Origin: Mantis religiosa
Taxonomy: Eukaryota > Arthropoda > Insecta > Mantodea > Mantidae
DNA length: 64,000 nt
Reading direction: 5' to 3'
Assembly (NCBI GenBank): GCA_030765055.1
Contig: CM060953.1
Coordinates: 16,170,244-16,234,243 of the forward strand
Part shown: positions 12,501 to 23,284 of the stretch, piece by piece
Numbering within the stretch: position 1 is the first letter of the stretch
How the letters are laid out: each line of letters opens with the position of its first letter
Translations under genes and position numbers: made by a program
The notes under the pieces: model-generated
The model's database searches: none
Seen by the model: the letters and a program-made list of their open reading frames with translations, nothing else
What the model was told of the DNA's origin: nothing

Positions 12501-13438
12501 GTTTCATGGCCTGTTGCCGGTACAAAGGGACCTGGCTTACAGGCTAAAATTTTCATTGAGGTTATAGTTAGTGTTTAAATGCTTATTGTCTACGTGGGTG
12601 TATATAAAACCCATACGGTGACGTTTCTTAGCCCACCGAGAACAGCTTTATTAAGTTAGTGCATTTCAGTGTCCTTTTTTTGTTATGTACAATATTTACA
12701 AGCTTATTTTGCGCTTTTATTTACACACACGCACAAACACTTCACTATTTACACTGCTTCGTGCGGCAGCGTGCTGTTGTCTCCTGGGTTGCTTTGGCGG
12801 CGGCCTCTGCATATGGGGAAAGGTCTGGGCCGGAAGGACTTGGGCGCACATTGTGGTGTAACGGTGGCATTAGAATATTTGTATGCGTACATGCTTACGG
12901 TGTTTTGGTTCACCTTTCCCAATGTTGTCAATTTTTGGATTGCTATGTTGCCGTATGCACGCCCAGATGGAAGAGGCTCGTTTTATTACGGCCTCGGAGA
13001 TGTAGTGGATATGGGTTTCTTGATGAAGGCTGGCAGTAGTCGTGCGGATAGGGACAGATAGGATTTTACGTAAGGAGAGGTTTTGTAAGGATTGGAGGTA
13101 TTTTAGCGCGGTTTTGGAGGTGTTGGCCCAGACCACGCAGGCGTACAGGACCACGGATAAAATAAAAGATTTGTAGAGTACAATCTTAGAGCGCAGCTTT
13201 AGCTGTTTGCTCCTAAATATGGGGGTGCACATCTTTAATCGCTGCCGCCCTCTGTTGGCGCTATCTTTTAGGAGCGTAGTTCACTGCATCGTGCGTGTCA
13301 ACGTCACGCCGAGGTACTTGACCTTCTGACGGCACTACAATACTTAATCATCGACCGTCAGGTCCACTGCCAAAGGCCGCCGTTTTGTAAAATGTATAAG
13401 CTGACATTTCTTCGCATTAATTTTGATTAAGTATGGCC
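12489..13438 (-). mobile_element. antisense LINE fragment inserted in the DUF7869-like gene
   Basis: Minus-strand non-LTR fragment with its 3' end on the left; the short T-rich strip at 12488-12501 would be the complement of an A-rich tail. It separates the two parts of the DUF7869-like relic. The 5' end, near 13434, lies inside the reverse transcriptase. No convincing target-site duplication was found. Confidence 0.7.
12870..13438 (-). pseudogene. LINE reverse transcriptase, C-terminal fragment
   Basis: Reading minus from 13438: LIKINAKKCQLIHFTKRRPL, then after stop codons KVKYLGVTLTRTM, then an open stretch 13232-12870 with MCTPIFRSKQLKLRSK and ILSVVLYACVVWANTSK. This order (K.N..K....FT.RR, then YLGV.L, then L...VLYAC..W) is the thumb and C-terminal region of Jockey-type LINE enzymes and parallels the copy at 10630-11000. 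The catalytic FADD region is not included. At least three stop codons interrupt it, so it is a dead fragment. Confidence 0.82.
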
Positions 13439-13782
13439 GATTTACTATATATCACCCTACATCAGACGATGTTCTCAGTTTCAAAATGTGGTGGCCCAAA
13501 TCATATTATAAAATGCCAAATTCGGACGAAACATCAGGCAGGAAAGTACCCAAAGCAGTCATTCAAAGTGTCCAAGTACAAGCAGTTTCTCTACAACAAG
13601 GATACTCCGGGAAAAGTGGTAGCAAGCGAATTGGTTGGAAGAATAACAATATCTACCGTCACATAGCTAGATCTGCCAGCCCTCCGGAACTGCCAACAGA
13701 GAAAACTTATCCTTTGGGGAAGCTATGTTTGCTTTTATTTTCCCAAGGTTATTTGAAGCGTTTATGTTTTACTTTTAGCTAA
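13424..13782 (+). pseudogene. DUF7869-like gene relic, downstream part
   Basis: Shows GRFTIYHPTSDDVLSFK and MWWPKSYYKMPNSDETSGRK in one frame, then SFKVSKYKQFLYNKDTPGK and VVASELVGR in a second frame, then RSASPPELPTEKTYPLGK in the first again, so there are at least two frameshifts. The order (F..WWP..Y, then F.VSKY..F.Y....PG.V.A, then LP....YP.GK) fits the C-terminal part of the same gene as 12294-12500. Loss of frame and the LINE insertion make it a pseudogene. Confidence 0.5.
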
Positions 13783-14221
13783 ACATTTTTGTAGGTTATT
13801 AAAATTTTTAAAATTTATCGGGTTTTGCACAGTGAGATTTTAAGTTTTAGGTCCCAATCAACAAAAAGAAAGAAAAGACACTATAAAAATATTGATGGAA
13901 TACACGTTGGATATGAAACATTCCATGACACTATGATCCAATGGCCAACAACTGACACGGTGTTGCCAGAAGCTGAATAACTGAATAAGGCCAGATCTTT
14001 GTATATAGACATACTGTAGCCAGTAGACTACTTGTATTTTTTTATTTATGCCTCATAAAAACACTGTTATTTATACTTAAGTGAGTCTGTTACTTACCTT
14101 TTATACCAAAACAGGTAAAAATAATGTTTTTTCTTAATTTCAATAATAATTTTTAAAAAATCACTTTCGATATATTCATTAATTGCAGAAACTACCTAAG
14201 TGCATTTTTTTAAAAAATACA
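13783..14221. other. unassigned AT-rich DNA
   Basis: No supported feature between the DUF7869-like relic and the left target-site duplication of the next LINE. Confidence 0.5.
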
Positions 14222-14231
14222 TGACCCAGAA

Positions 14232-14232
<1 letters not shown>

Positions 14233-14262
<30 letters not shown>

Positions 14263-14306
14263 CTTCTTCTTCTTCTTCTTCTTCTTCTTCTTCTTCTTCT
14301 TCTTCT
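14233..14306. repeat. (CTT)n microsatellite, LINE tail
   Basis: About 24 CTT triplets on the plus strand, forming the 3' tail of the minus-strand LINE. On the minus strand it reads as a false poly-lysine extension. Confidence 0.95.
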
Positions 14307-15280
14307 TTCTGTAACTCCTTTGTGCTGTTAAGCCTGGAGTACAAGCCTCTTCTACCCATTTCCTCCACTTTTCTCGGTCCATTATCATTCTCTTCATATC
14401 TGTCATGGTTTTCCCTCTACCCTTCCCCAACTTCTCAATGTATTCCTGATACAACATGGGTGGCCTTCCCCTAATTCTTTTACCTTCTGTTCTTGCTTCT
14501 AAATATAGTTTGGGACATGCGGAGTACATGTCCATACCATTTAAGTTGTCTTTTTTGCAATATTTATTTAACGGAGTGTGTACCGAACTCTTCCCTTATT
14601 GTTACATTTCTAATCATATCTCTTCTTGTCTTCCCCACAGCTCGTCTTAAATATCTCATTTCCATAGCTGTTATTTTGCTTTCTTGTTTCTGTAGGAGAG
14701 TCCAGCTCTCTGCTCCATATAATATAATTGGTAGTATTATTGCTTTTGTATCTTTTGTTATTTCCTTTTTTCCCACAATAGTATTATTAATCTGATAGTA
14801 GACCGAATTGGCCTTTCTTATTCTGTTTAAAATTTCCTGTTCTATTTTTCCATCCTTATTTATAACTGTACCCAGGAATTCATAACTGTCTACCTGTTCT
14901 AAGATTTCATCATTACATTTAATTTTAACTTCTTCTTCCTCTTCTTTCCTTCATATATACATGGTTTTACCTTTGGGTCTGTTTAATTCTAAACCTTTTC
15001 TAGTTAATTCTTCTATCCACTCATTTAGCGCTAATTGTAAATTATTATTACTATTTGCTATTAATATGATGTCATCAGCATATCTCAACGATTATGCCCA
15101 AACTGGTCTTAAATTTCTATATCCTATCGTAGTTCTTGCTGTTCTTCTTTCGCAAATGTTCCATATTTCATCCATCACAATAATAAATAAGAGTGGGCTG
15201 AGACTATCTCCTTGTTTAGATCCTCTATTCATGAGAAATGGTTCTGATTCTTGTCCATCTAATCTTATTAACCCTTTTGG
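14236..15280 (-). mobile_element. LINE fragment with (GAA)n tail and 14-bp target-site duplication
   Basis: The insert is flanked by identical TGACCCAGAAACTT at 14222-14235 and 15281-15294. It lies on the minus strand, 5'-truncated at the right, with a simple-repeat (GAA)n tail at the left end (CTT triplets on the plus strand, 14233-14306). This is the signature of target-primed reverse transcription. A simple-repeat tail in place of poly(A) is common in RTE-like LINEs, but the clade was not established. Confidence 0.93.
14307..15280 (-). pseudogene. LINE reverse transcriptase fragment (palm to C-terminus)
   Basis: Reading minus: GSKQGDSLSPLLFIIVMDEI (RT motif B region), then RYADDIILIANSNN with the catalytic aspartate pair, then LPIILYGAESWTLLQK and MRYLRRAVGKTRRDMIRN, then GRPPMLYQEYIEKLGKGRGK and MDREKWRKWVEEACTPG. 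This is the usual order in insect endonuclease-reverse transcriptase LINEs. The endonuclease and fingers are lost by 5' truncation. Several frame changes occur, for example near 14960 and 14570, so no protein is expected. Confidence 0.88.
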
Positions 15281-15294
15281 TGACCCAGAAACTT

Positions 15295-15353
15295 AAAGGA
15301 AGAAAAAATATAATAAAAATAGATTACTTGTATTACCTATGCTTAAGCTGCAA

Positions 15354-15403
<50 letters not shown>

Positions 15404-15985
15404 GAAAGTAGAAAAATGCTCACTTAGGTGGTTTCTGAAACAAAGGTTTCATTTGAGGTATTTTATGTGTTTACCACTATTATACTTCCCTCAGATGGGA
15501 ACTTAGGGCCCTTTTCATAGTTAACACATAGTTATCACTTCCGACTTACTTGGTCCGGACCAAAGGCAGTCTAACTTTTTAGTATTCATAGACGATAAAG
15601 AGTCTCAAGCCGTGCACCAGCGCACAGCAAATGTTACACGACGTAGAGAGGTTCTTCTGCGCATGCACGAGTTCAATAGGGTGTTAAACAAACCACAGTG
15701 TACCTACACGTTTACAAATCTCTGTAGTAGTTTCAAATTGTTTCTTAATCATTCTTACGGTTACTGCTGCTATTTGAGATTAGGTAACAAAGTTTGGTGT
15801 GCTGTGAATATGGATAATAGGAAGAAACGTGCTATCAATTGGTATGAGCAAGACTAATGTTTTCTCTAGACCAAAAAAGAACGAACATTATAGAAAATAA
15901 ATCCGTGTCGACGAATACAAATGTGTGAAAAAAGGAGGCATAAGGGAAATTTACAACGAGTTTGCTGATAATGCGGCTTACTGAT
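15295..15985. other. unassigned DNA with a 44-base T run
   Basis: Contains an uninterrupted T run at 15358-15401, which may be the antisense A tail of an unseen retroposon. An open frame at 15612-15857 (81 codons) has no recognised motif. Nothing else supported. Confidence 0.5.
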
Positions 15986-18900
15986 GCAGGTTAACAGTGT
16001 TGTCTTGATATCCTCCTCTTGTATAATACTGAAGTGCTGTTAGGATTTGAGTGTCAGGCCTCGGTTATTGTCCCTGACCTACAGGTTAGCAGTGTTGTCT
16101 TGATATCTTCCTCTTGTAAAATACCAAAGTGCTGTTAGGATTTCAGTGTCAGGCCTCGGTTATTGTCCCTGACGTACAGGTCAGCAGTATTTTCTTGATA
16201 TACTCCTCTTGTATAATACCGAAGTTCTGTTAGGATTTGAGTGTCAGACCTCGGTTATTGTCCCTGACCTACAGGTTAGCAGTGTTGTCTTGATATCTTC
16301 CTCTTGTAAAATACCAAAGTGCTGTTAGGATTTCAGTGTCAGGCCTCGGTTATTGTCCCTGACGTACAGGTTAGCAGTGTTGTTTTGATATCCTCCTCTT
16401 ACATAATACCGAAGTGCTGTTAGAATTTGAGTGTCAGATCTCGGTTATCGTCCCTGACGTACAGGTTAGCAGTATTGTCTTGATATCCTCCTCTTGTGTA
16501 ACACCGAAGTGCTGTTAGGATTTGAGTGTCAGACCTCGGTTATCGTCCCTGACGTACAGGTTAGCAGTGTTGTCTTGATATCCTCCTCTTGTATAATACC
16601 GAAGTGCTGTTAGGATTTGAGTGTCAGACCTCGGTTATCGTCCCTGACGTACAGGTCAGCAGTGTTGTCTTGATATCCTCCTCTTGTATAATACCGAAGT
16701 GCTGTTAGGATTTGAGTGTCAGACCTCGGTTATCGTCCCTGACGTACAGGTTAGCAGTATTGTATTGATATCCTCCCCTTGTATAATACCGAAGTGCTGT
16801 TAGGATTTGAGTGACAGGCCTCGGTTATCGCCCCTGACGTACAGGTTAGCAGTGTTGTCTTGATATCCTCCTCTTGTATAATACCGAAGTGCTGTTAGGA
16901 TTTAAGTGTCAGACCTCGGTTATCGTCCCTGACGTACAGGTTAGCAGTGTTGTCTTGATATCCTCCTCTTGTATAATACCAAGGTACTGTTAGGATTTGA
17001 GTGTCAGGCCTCGGTTATCGTCCCTGACGTACAGGTTAGCAGTGTTGCCTTGATATCCTCCTCTTGTATAATACCAAGGTACTGTTAGGATTTGAGTGTC
17101 AGGCCTCGGTTATCGTCCCTGACGTACAGGTTAGCAGTGTTGTCTTGATATCCTCCTCTTGTATAATACCGAAGTGCTGTTAGGATTTAAGTGTCAGACC
17201 TCGGTTATCGTCCCTGACGTACAGGTTAGCAGTGTTGCCTTGATATCCTCCTCTTGTATAATACCAAGGTACTGTTAGGATTTGAGTGTCAGGCCTCGGT
17301 TATCGTCCCTGACGTACAGGTTAGCAGTGTTGCCTTGATATCCTCCTCTTGTATAATACCGAAGTGCTGTTAAGATTTGAGTGTCAGACCTCGGTTATCG
17401 TCCCTGACGTACAGGTCAGCAGTGTTGTCTTGATATCCTCCTCTTGTATAATACCGAAGTGCTGTTAGGATTTGAGTGTCAGACCTCGGTTATCGTCCCT
17501 GACGTACAGGTTAGCAGTATTGTATTGATATCCTCCCCTTGTATAATACCGAAGTGCTGTTAGGATATGAGTGACAGGCCTCGGTTATCGCCCCTGACGT
17601 ACAGGTTAGCAGTGTTGTCTTGATATCCTCCTCTTGTATAATACCGAAGTGCTGTTAGGATTTAAGTGTCAGACCTCGGTTATCGTCCCTGACGTACAGG
17701 TTAGCAGTGCTGTCTTGATATCCTCCTCTTGTATAATACCAAGGTACTGTTAGGATTTGAGTGTCAGGCCTCGGTTATCGTCCCTGACATACAGGTTAGC
17801 AGTGTTGCCTTGATATCCTCCTCTTGTATAATACCAAGGTACTGTTAGGATTTGAGTGTCAGGCCTCGGTTATCGTCCCTGACGTACAGGTTAGCAGTGT
17901 TGTCTTGATATCCTCCTTTTGTATAATACCGAAGTGCTGTTAGGATTTGAGTGTCAGACCTCGGTTATCGTCCCTGACGTACAGGTTAGCAGTGTTGCCT
18001 TGATATCCTCCTCTTGTATAATACCAAGGTACTGTTAGGATTTGAGTGTCAGGCCTCGGTTATCGTCCCTGACGTACAGGTTAGCAGTGTTGTCTTGATA
18101 TCCTCCTCTTATATAATACCGAAGTGCTGTTAGGATTTGAGTGTCAGGCCTCGGTTATCGTCCCAGACGTACAGTCAGCAGTGTTGTCTTGATATCCTCC
18201 TCTTACATAATACCGAAGTGCTCTTAGGATTTGAGTGTCAGACCTCGGTTATCGTCCCTGACGTACAGGTTAGCAGTGTTGTCTTGATATCCTCCTCTTA
18301 CATAATAACAAAGTGCTGTTAGGATTTGAGTGTCAGACCTCGGTTATCGTCCCTGACGTACAGGTCAGCAGTGTTGTCTTGATATCCTCCTCTTATATAA
18401 TACCGAAGTGCTGTTAGGATTTGAGTGTCAGGTCTCGGTTATCGTCCCTGATGTACAGGTTAGCAGTGTTGTCTTGATATACTCCTCTTGTATAATACCG
18501 AATTGCTGTTAGGATTTGAGTGTCAGGCCTCGGTTATCGTCCCTGACGTACAGGTCAGCAGTGTTGTCTTGATATCCTCCTCTTGTATAATACCGAAGTG
18601 CTGTTAGGATTTGAGTGTCAGACCTCGGTTATCGTTCCTGACGTACAGGTCGGCAGTGCTGTCTTGATATCCTCCTCTTACATAATACCGAAGTGCTCTT
18701 AGGATTTGAGTGTCAGACCTCGGTTATCATCCCTGACGTACAGGTTAGCAGTGTTGTCTTGATATCCTCCTCTTACATAATAACAAAGTGCTGTTAGGAT
18801 TTGAGTGTCAGACCTCGGTTATCGTACCTGACGTACAGGTTAGCAGTGTTGTCTTGATATCCTCCTCTTACATAATAACAAAGTGCTGTTAGGATTTGAG

Positions 18901-20079
18901 TGTCAGACCTCGGTTATCGTACCTGACGTACAGGTTAGCAGTGTTGTCTTGATATACTCCTCTTGTATAATAGCGAAGTACTGTTAGGATTTGAGTGTCA
19001 GGCCTCGGTTATCGTCCCTGACGTACAGGTTAGCAGTGTTGTCTTGATATACTCCTCTTACATAATAACAAAGTGCTGTTAGGATTTGAGTGTCAGGCCT
19101 CGGTTATCGTCCCTGACGTACAGGTTAGCAGTGTTGTCTTGATATACTCCTCTTACATAATAACAAAGTACTGTTAGGATTTGAGTGTCAGGCCTCGGTT
19201 ATCGTACCTGACGTACAGGTTAGCAGTGTTGTCTTGATATGCTCCTCTTACATAATAACAAAGTGCTGTTAGGATTTGAGTGTCAGGCCTCGGTTATCGT
19301 CCCTGACGTACAGGTTAGCAGTGTTGTCTTGATATACTCCTCTTGTATAATAGCGAAGTACTGTTAGGATTTGAGTGTCAGGCCTCGGTTATCGTCCCTG
19401 ACGTACAGGTTAGCAGTGTTGTCTTGATATACTCCTCTTACATAATAACAAAGTACTGTTAGGATTTGAGTGTCAGGCCTCGGTTATCGTACCTGACGTA
19501 CAGGTTAGCAGTGTTGTCTTGATATGCTCCTCTTACATAATAACAAAGTGCTGTTAGGATTTGAGTGTCAGGCCTCGGTTATCGTCCCTGACGTACAGGT
19601 TAGCAGTGTTGTCTTGATATACTCCTCTTGTATAATAGCGAAGTACTGTTAGGATTTGAGTGTCAGGCCTCGGTTATCGTCCCTGACGTACAGGTTAGCA
19701 GTGTTGTCTTGATATGCTCCTCTTACATAATAACAAAGTGCTGTTAGGATTTGAGTGTCAGGCCTCGGTTATCGTCCCTGACGTACAGGTTAGCAGTGTT
19801 GTCTTGATATACTCCTCTTACATAATAACAAAGTACTGTTAGGATTTGAGTGTCAGGCCTCGGTTATCGTACCTGACGTACAGGTTAGCAGTGTTGTCTT
19901 GATATCCTCCTCTTACATAATAACAAAGTGCTGTTAGGATTTGAGTGTCAGGCCTCGGTTGTCGTCCCTGACGTACAGGTTAGCAGTGTTGTCTTGATAT
20001 CCTCCTCTTGTATAATACCGAAGTGCTGTTAGGATTTGAGAGTCAGGCTTTGGTTATCGTCCCTGACTTACAGGTTAGG
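15986..20079. repeat. 95-bp satellite array, 43 copies
   Basis: Exact 95-bp spacing of ACAGGTTAGCAGTGTTG (for example 16081, 16176, 16271, 16366), adding up to 43 units with a single net 1-bp loss (near 18171). Units differ at a few diagnostic sites (GTATAATACCGAAGTGCTG, ACATAATAACAAAGTGCTG, GTATAATAGCGAAGTACTG), which form higher-order patterns: a block near 16656 recurs 760 bp (8 units) later, and 18950-19900 shows repeated variant triplets. No link to a transposon was found, unlike the other arrays. Confidence 0.97.
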
Positions 20080-20460
20080 ACGAATCATTTCTATCAGCTT
20101 TCTGGCGTTCGCTTTACTAAACCTGTCTTCATACCTCGCAATAATTTCTATTCTTGGTAGATACGTATTCCTCCGGCATCTTATTTCACAAATTCTACAT
20201 TCATCACTTTACTATCGTCCATGTTACAAAGATAATCCGCCTTTAGTCTACCCCTCGGAGGCGGAACAAAACTTGAGCCAGACCAACGTGTTTGATCCCC
20301 GGACCATCGCTAATCCCAGTTTATGATTAAGATAATCGATTGCCCACCGTTAGTCCATCGGCAGTAGCAAGTTGGTCCGGGCCAAGTCTCCATGAATGTG
20401 TTTGTTGATATTCGCTTTTCTTCTTGATAATTGATATGATATATTAATATGATATATTTT
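20080..20460. other. unassigned DNA between the satellite and a LINE
   Basis: No gene, repeat or element end recognised. It ends at the A/T-rich 3' boundary of the antisense LINE. Confidence 0.5.
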
Positions 20461-20588
20461 TATTGTGCTTATTCCAACATTTTACAATTTACAACTTTTG
20501 GCGACATTTATTTGTCTTTACTTTGTTTCTATATTGGCTTACATGACATTTGGTCTTCTGCTCTGCCAGGTAGCTCTTAACCTCCATG

Positions 20589-20832
20589 CAGCCCGCCTCG
20601 GTAGCGTGGTGGTGCCGAGTCTGTCTCACGTTCAAGGGGTCCCGAGTTCGAATCTGGGTCAGGGTGAGTTAACTGGGTAAGAGTTTTTCCAGGGTTTTCC
20701 CTTATCCTGAAAGTCGAATGATGGGTAACTAAGCTCTATGGACCCTGGGCTCATTTGAGCGTCATTTCACCCATTCCATTCATCGTCCTATATGACTTAA
20801 CGTTGGAGGACATAACATTAAAAAAATAGAAC
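20589..20832 (+). mobile_element. tRNA-derived SINE, complete, with target-site duplication
   Basis: Begins with a tRNA-like head: A-box-like TAGCGTGGTGGTG near 20601 and B box GTTCGAATC near 20645. The body carries CTTATCCTGAAAG, CTCTATGGACCCTGGGCTC, CATTCATCGTCC and TTAACGTTGGAGGA, then an A-rich tail. CCTCCATG flanks it at 20581-20588 and 20833-20840. The body is the source unit of the 108-bp arrays (in reverse). SINEs are non-autonomous and rely on a LINE for movement. Confidence 0.9.
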
Positions 20833-21137
20833 CCTCCATGTCTCCTTGTTATTTAATTAGTCCCATTCTCCCCCCCCCCCACCTTGCCTTCCTTTCTTAT
20901 ATTCTTTACATTTATTTGTCTTTACCTTGTTGCTAGCTTGGCTTACTTAACACCTGGTCTTCTGCTCTGCCAGGTAGCTCCTAACCTCCGTGCCTCCTTT
21001 ATTAATTAGTCCCATTCTTACCCCTCATCTTCCTTTCTTATATTCTTTGCATTTATTTGTCTTTACCTTATTGTTACCTTGGCTTACATGACACCCTGGT
21101 CTTCTGCTCTGCCAGGTAACTCTTAACCTCAATGCAG

Positions 21138-21246
21138 AGTTTTCCCTTATCCTGAAAGATTAATGTTGTGTAACTAAGCTCTATGGACCCTGGGCTCATC
21201 TGAGCGTCATTTCACCCATTCCATTCATCGTCCTATATGACTTAAC
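21138..21246 (+). mobile_element. partial SINE lacking the tRNA head
   Basis: Carries only the body (TTTTCCCTTATCCTGAAAG through CATTCATCGTCCTATATGAC). It sits at the same position within its 145-bp LINE unit (after CCTC.ATGCAG, before TTGTTATTTAA) as the complete SINE does in the neighbouring unit, suggesting that the SINE-bearing unit was duplicated and then trimmed. Confidence 0.85.
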
Positions 21247-21311
21247 TTGTTATTTAAGTAGACCCATTCTTCCCCCTTATCTTCCTTTCTTATATTCTTT
21301 ACATTTCTGGC

Positions 21312-21795
21312 CTATTTTTCTTCTACTTTCTGCAAGAACTCACCAATACTTCTTACCTTCTTTTCCTCCCTCCCCGTTAATATTTTTATATCTACTATCC
21401 TCTTATGTACTTTCTCCTATTTTTCCTCCCAAACCATTTTTCTCCACATTACAACCTCCTCGCATTCTGTTACATAGTATTCTGTGCTTTGTTTCCCCCA
21501 CACAATTCACAAATTCCCTTTATCCTACCTCTTATCCCTCTTAGAAATATTATTCCTGTTCTCATCCATGCTGACCATTCTCTCTTGCCTATTGCAGTAA
21601 TCTACATATGCTTCTCGTCACCAATTTCTTCTTGTTTGTTTGTAAAGTTGTAATTATTTCATATTTTCTAGACTTCCCCATAGTTTCTGTCTTTCTATAT
21701 CTTCTATTCTGCATTTTACCAATTTACCCACAACGCTTGTATTCCTTTCCTCTAATCTCCATATATCTCTCATTCCTAATTTTTCCGTACTTTAT
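21312..21795 (-). pseudogene. family Z LINE ORF2 C-terminus (antisense copy)
   Basis: Reading minus from about 21795, the sequence parallels 25070-25553 of the plus copy: a GDIW.LEERNTS-like region, then a cysteine-histidine knuckle corresponding to ICELCGRKESIEHY, then the terminal RSIGEFL, here followed by QKVEEK before a stop at 21312-21314. Reading frames are broken by many indels. The knuckle is a nucleic-acid-binding motif found at the C-terminus of several LINE ORF2 proteins. Confidence 0.75.
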
Positions 21796-22803
21796 TCGTT
21801 ATTATTTGAGCCCTTAGTATTCGTTATTACGTTCATGATATTCAAAGGGAATGGAATTCAAAGCCATCAGCTATTAAAACATTTGAATATCGCACAAGCC
21901 TCCTGTATTCATAATCTTTTATTGTATCTACAAGAAAATATACAGTAAAGCCATTTCTACAGATATCTATCCACATTAACATGAGGCAGAGAGAAGTATA
22001 ATGGTTTTCAAAAGTATTTTAAACAAGGGGAAGTATGAATGCCTTGTGAGTGCTTATAAATACTTTTTTCTTAAACTTCATTTTCGTGTTCATACAAAAG
22101 AATGCTATGACATAGTGCCGGGCTTTGAGAACATTCGACTGTCGTCTCATAATAAAGGAAGCCATGACGTTTCTTTAACACGAAGATAAAAAGGAAATGC
22201 CTTTGAAGTAAAGGTGGACGACGGCAATTTTCTGCCAATGTGAATTTAACAGCAAAGCGATTTAAAGATCATCAATAATAAAAGGGAATCTTTGTCTGGC
22301 GGAGTGCATCACGCCAAAGGAGAGAACATCGATCTTGCAGAACTCCAGGGAATGTTGTCTGTTTCAGGAATCATTTGTCTTGTCGACTCCAATGTGGCAT
22401 CGTGCGGAAGTCATCAGCGGAACATGTCAGACCACGTTATATCGGATGTATTAAGAATGTAAGTCACATCATTACATTTCTGGAATCTATGTTGAGATTA
22501 CTTAAACATGGCAACAAAAATTTATTAATATAAGATTTAAAAACGAAGTAAACAACTAAAATTGATAACAGAAGCAAGATTACCAATGGTAGCTACAAAA
22601 TAGGAATGAACATACGGAGACACTTGGCGTGGCTGGTCTATCGCTACTAGCCAATGCAGTGCGTGCAACGTTGTACAGTTAAGCACGTAAACCGCCTCGC
22701 TTTACCGAAGCATGCGGCTAATGTCCTTGCACGCTCTAAAGATACCAATTAAAGAATTACTTTGTGTTTTCCATGTTACAGACCTAATTTTTCTGAGGAT
22801 TAT
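21796..22803. other. unassigned DNA
   Basis: About 1 kb without a recognised element. An open frame at 22001-22189 (62 codons) has no known motif. 22600-22800 is more GC-rich and may be part of an unidentified repeat. Confidence 0.5.
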
Positions 22804-22814
22804 TGTCGAAACCC

Positions 22815-23273
22815 CTCCCGTAAGGGGAGTGGGAGCTGCCAAAGTGCGGACGCTGCGGACCCCTAGCACTCGTGGTACCTCTGACGTTACTAGATGAACC
22901 TCGGGCCGAACATGCCGAGCCCCTCCCGTAAGGGAGTTGTTCGGATTGGGTTGGACTCGAGGGGGCAGTGTGTTCCCACCACCCACGGGCAATTGGGCAC
23001 CTCCGGCCAGGCTAATGGCCGCCCGGAGGGGGTAGAGGGTTGCCTTATAAGTCCCGGGAACTAGCCTGCAGAGCTAGTAGCTGGTGAGCTACACACCGGC
23101 GGCCCTACCAAGGTTTTTGGTTTTTTGGTAGCTGGTTCATTAAGGACCGGCGCGTAAGTGGCGTATCCACTTCCGTCCCGTCTGCCGTGTGCAGGTGGGG
23201 GGGGGGGGCAGTTTATAAAATAGGTACTGTCCTACGGTAAATATACCCGAGAGGCCTACGGGTCCGCACTTAC
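22815..23273. mobile_element. GC-rich retroposon, copy 1 (459 bp)
   Basis: Flanked by TGTCGAAACCC at 22804-22814 and 23274-23284, an 11-bp target-site duplication. It shares long stretches with 59319-59828: GTGCGGACGCTGCGGACC-like start, CCTCGGGCCGAAC, GAGTTGTTCGGATTGGGTTG, GACTCGAGGGGGCAGTGTG, CCGGCCAGGCTA, ACTAGCCTGCAGAGCTAG and GCGTAAGTGGC. Much more GC-rich than its surroundings. No tRNA A/B boxes or reverse transcriptase seen. It may be a SINE-like element or a deleted LINE; orientation is not settled. Confidence 0.8.
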
Positions 23274-23284
23274 TGTCGAAACCC

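Larger units (their letters stand above)
20461..21795 (-). mobile_element. zinc-knuckle LINE (family Z), antisense copy, 5'-truncated
   Basis: Minus-strand copy of the LINE also found at 24813-27218. From right to left: decayed C-terminal coding (21795-21312), then about three copies of the 145-bp 3' UTR unit, then the shared terminal block ending in GCACAATA. Two SINEs interrupt the 3' UTR array (20589-20832 and 21138-21246). The two LINE copies face away from their common interval 21796-24812. Confidence 0.85.

Noticed and set aside
14179..14535. Protein with a poly-lysine C-terminus
   Set aside because: The lysines come from the (GAA)n tail of the LINE; only the part before the tail is real LINE coding.
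22702..22992. 96-codon minus-strand open frame over the GC-rich retroposon
   Set aside because: Open in GC-rich DNA by composition; a similar frame in the second copy (59376-59606) does not keep the same start or end, so it is not supported as a gene.
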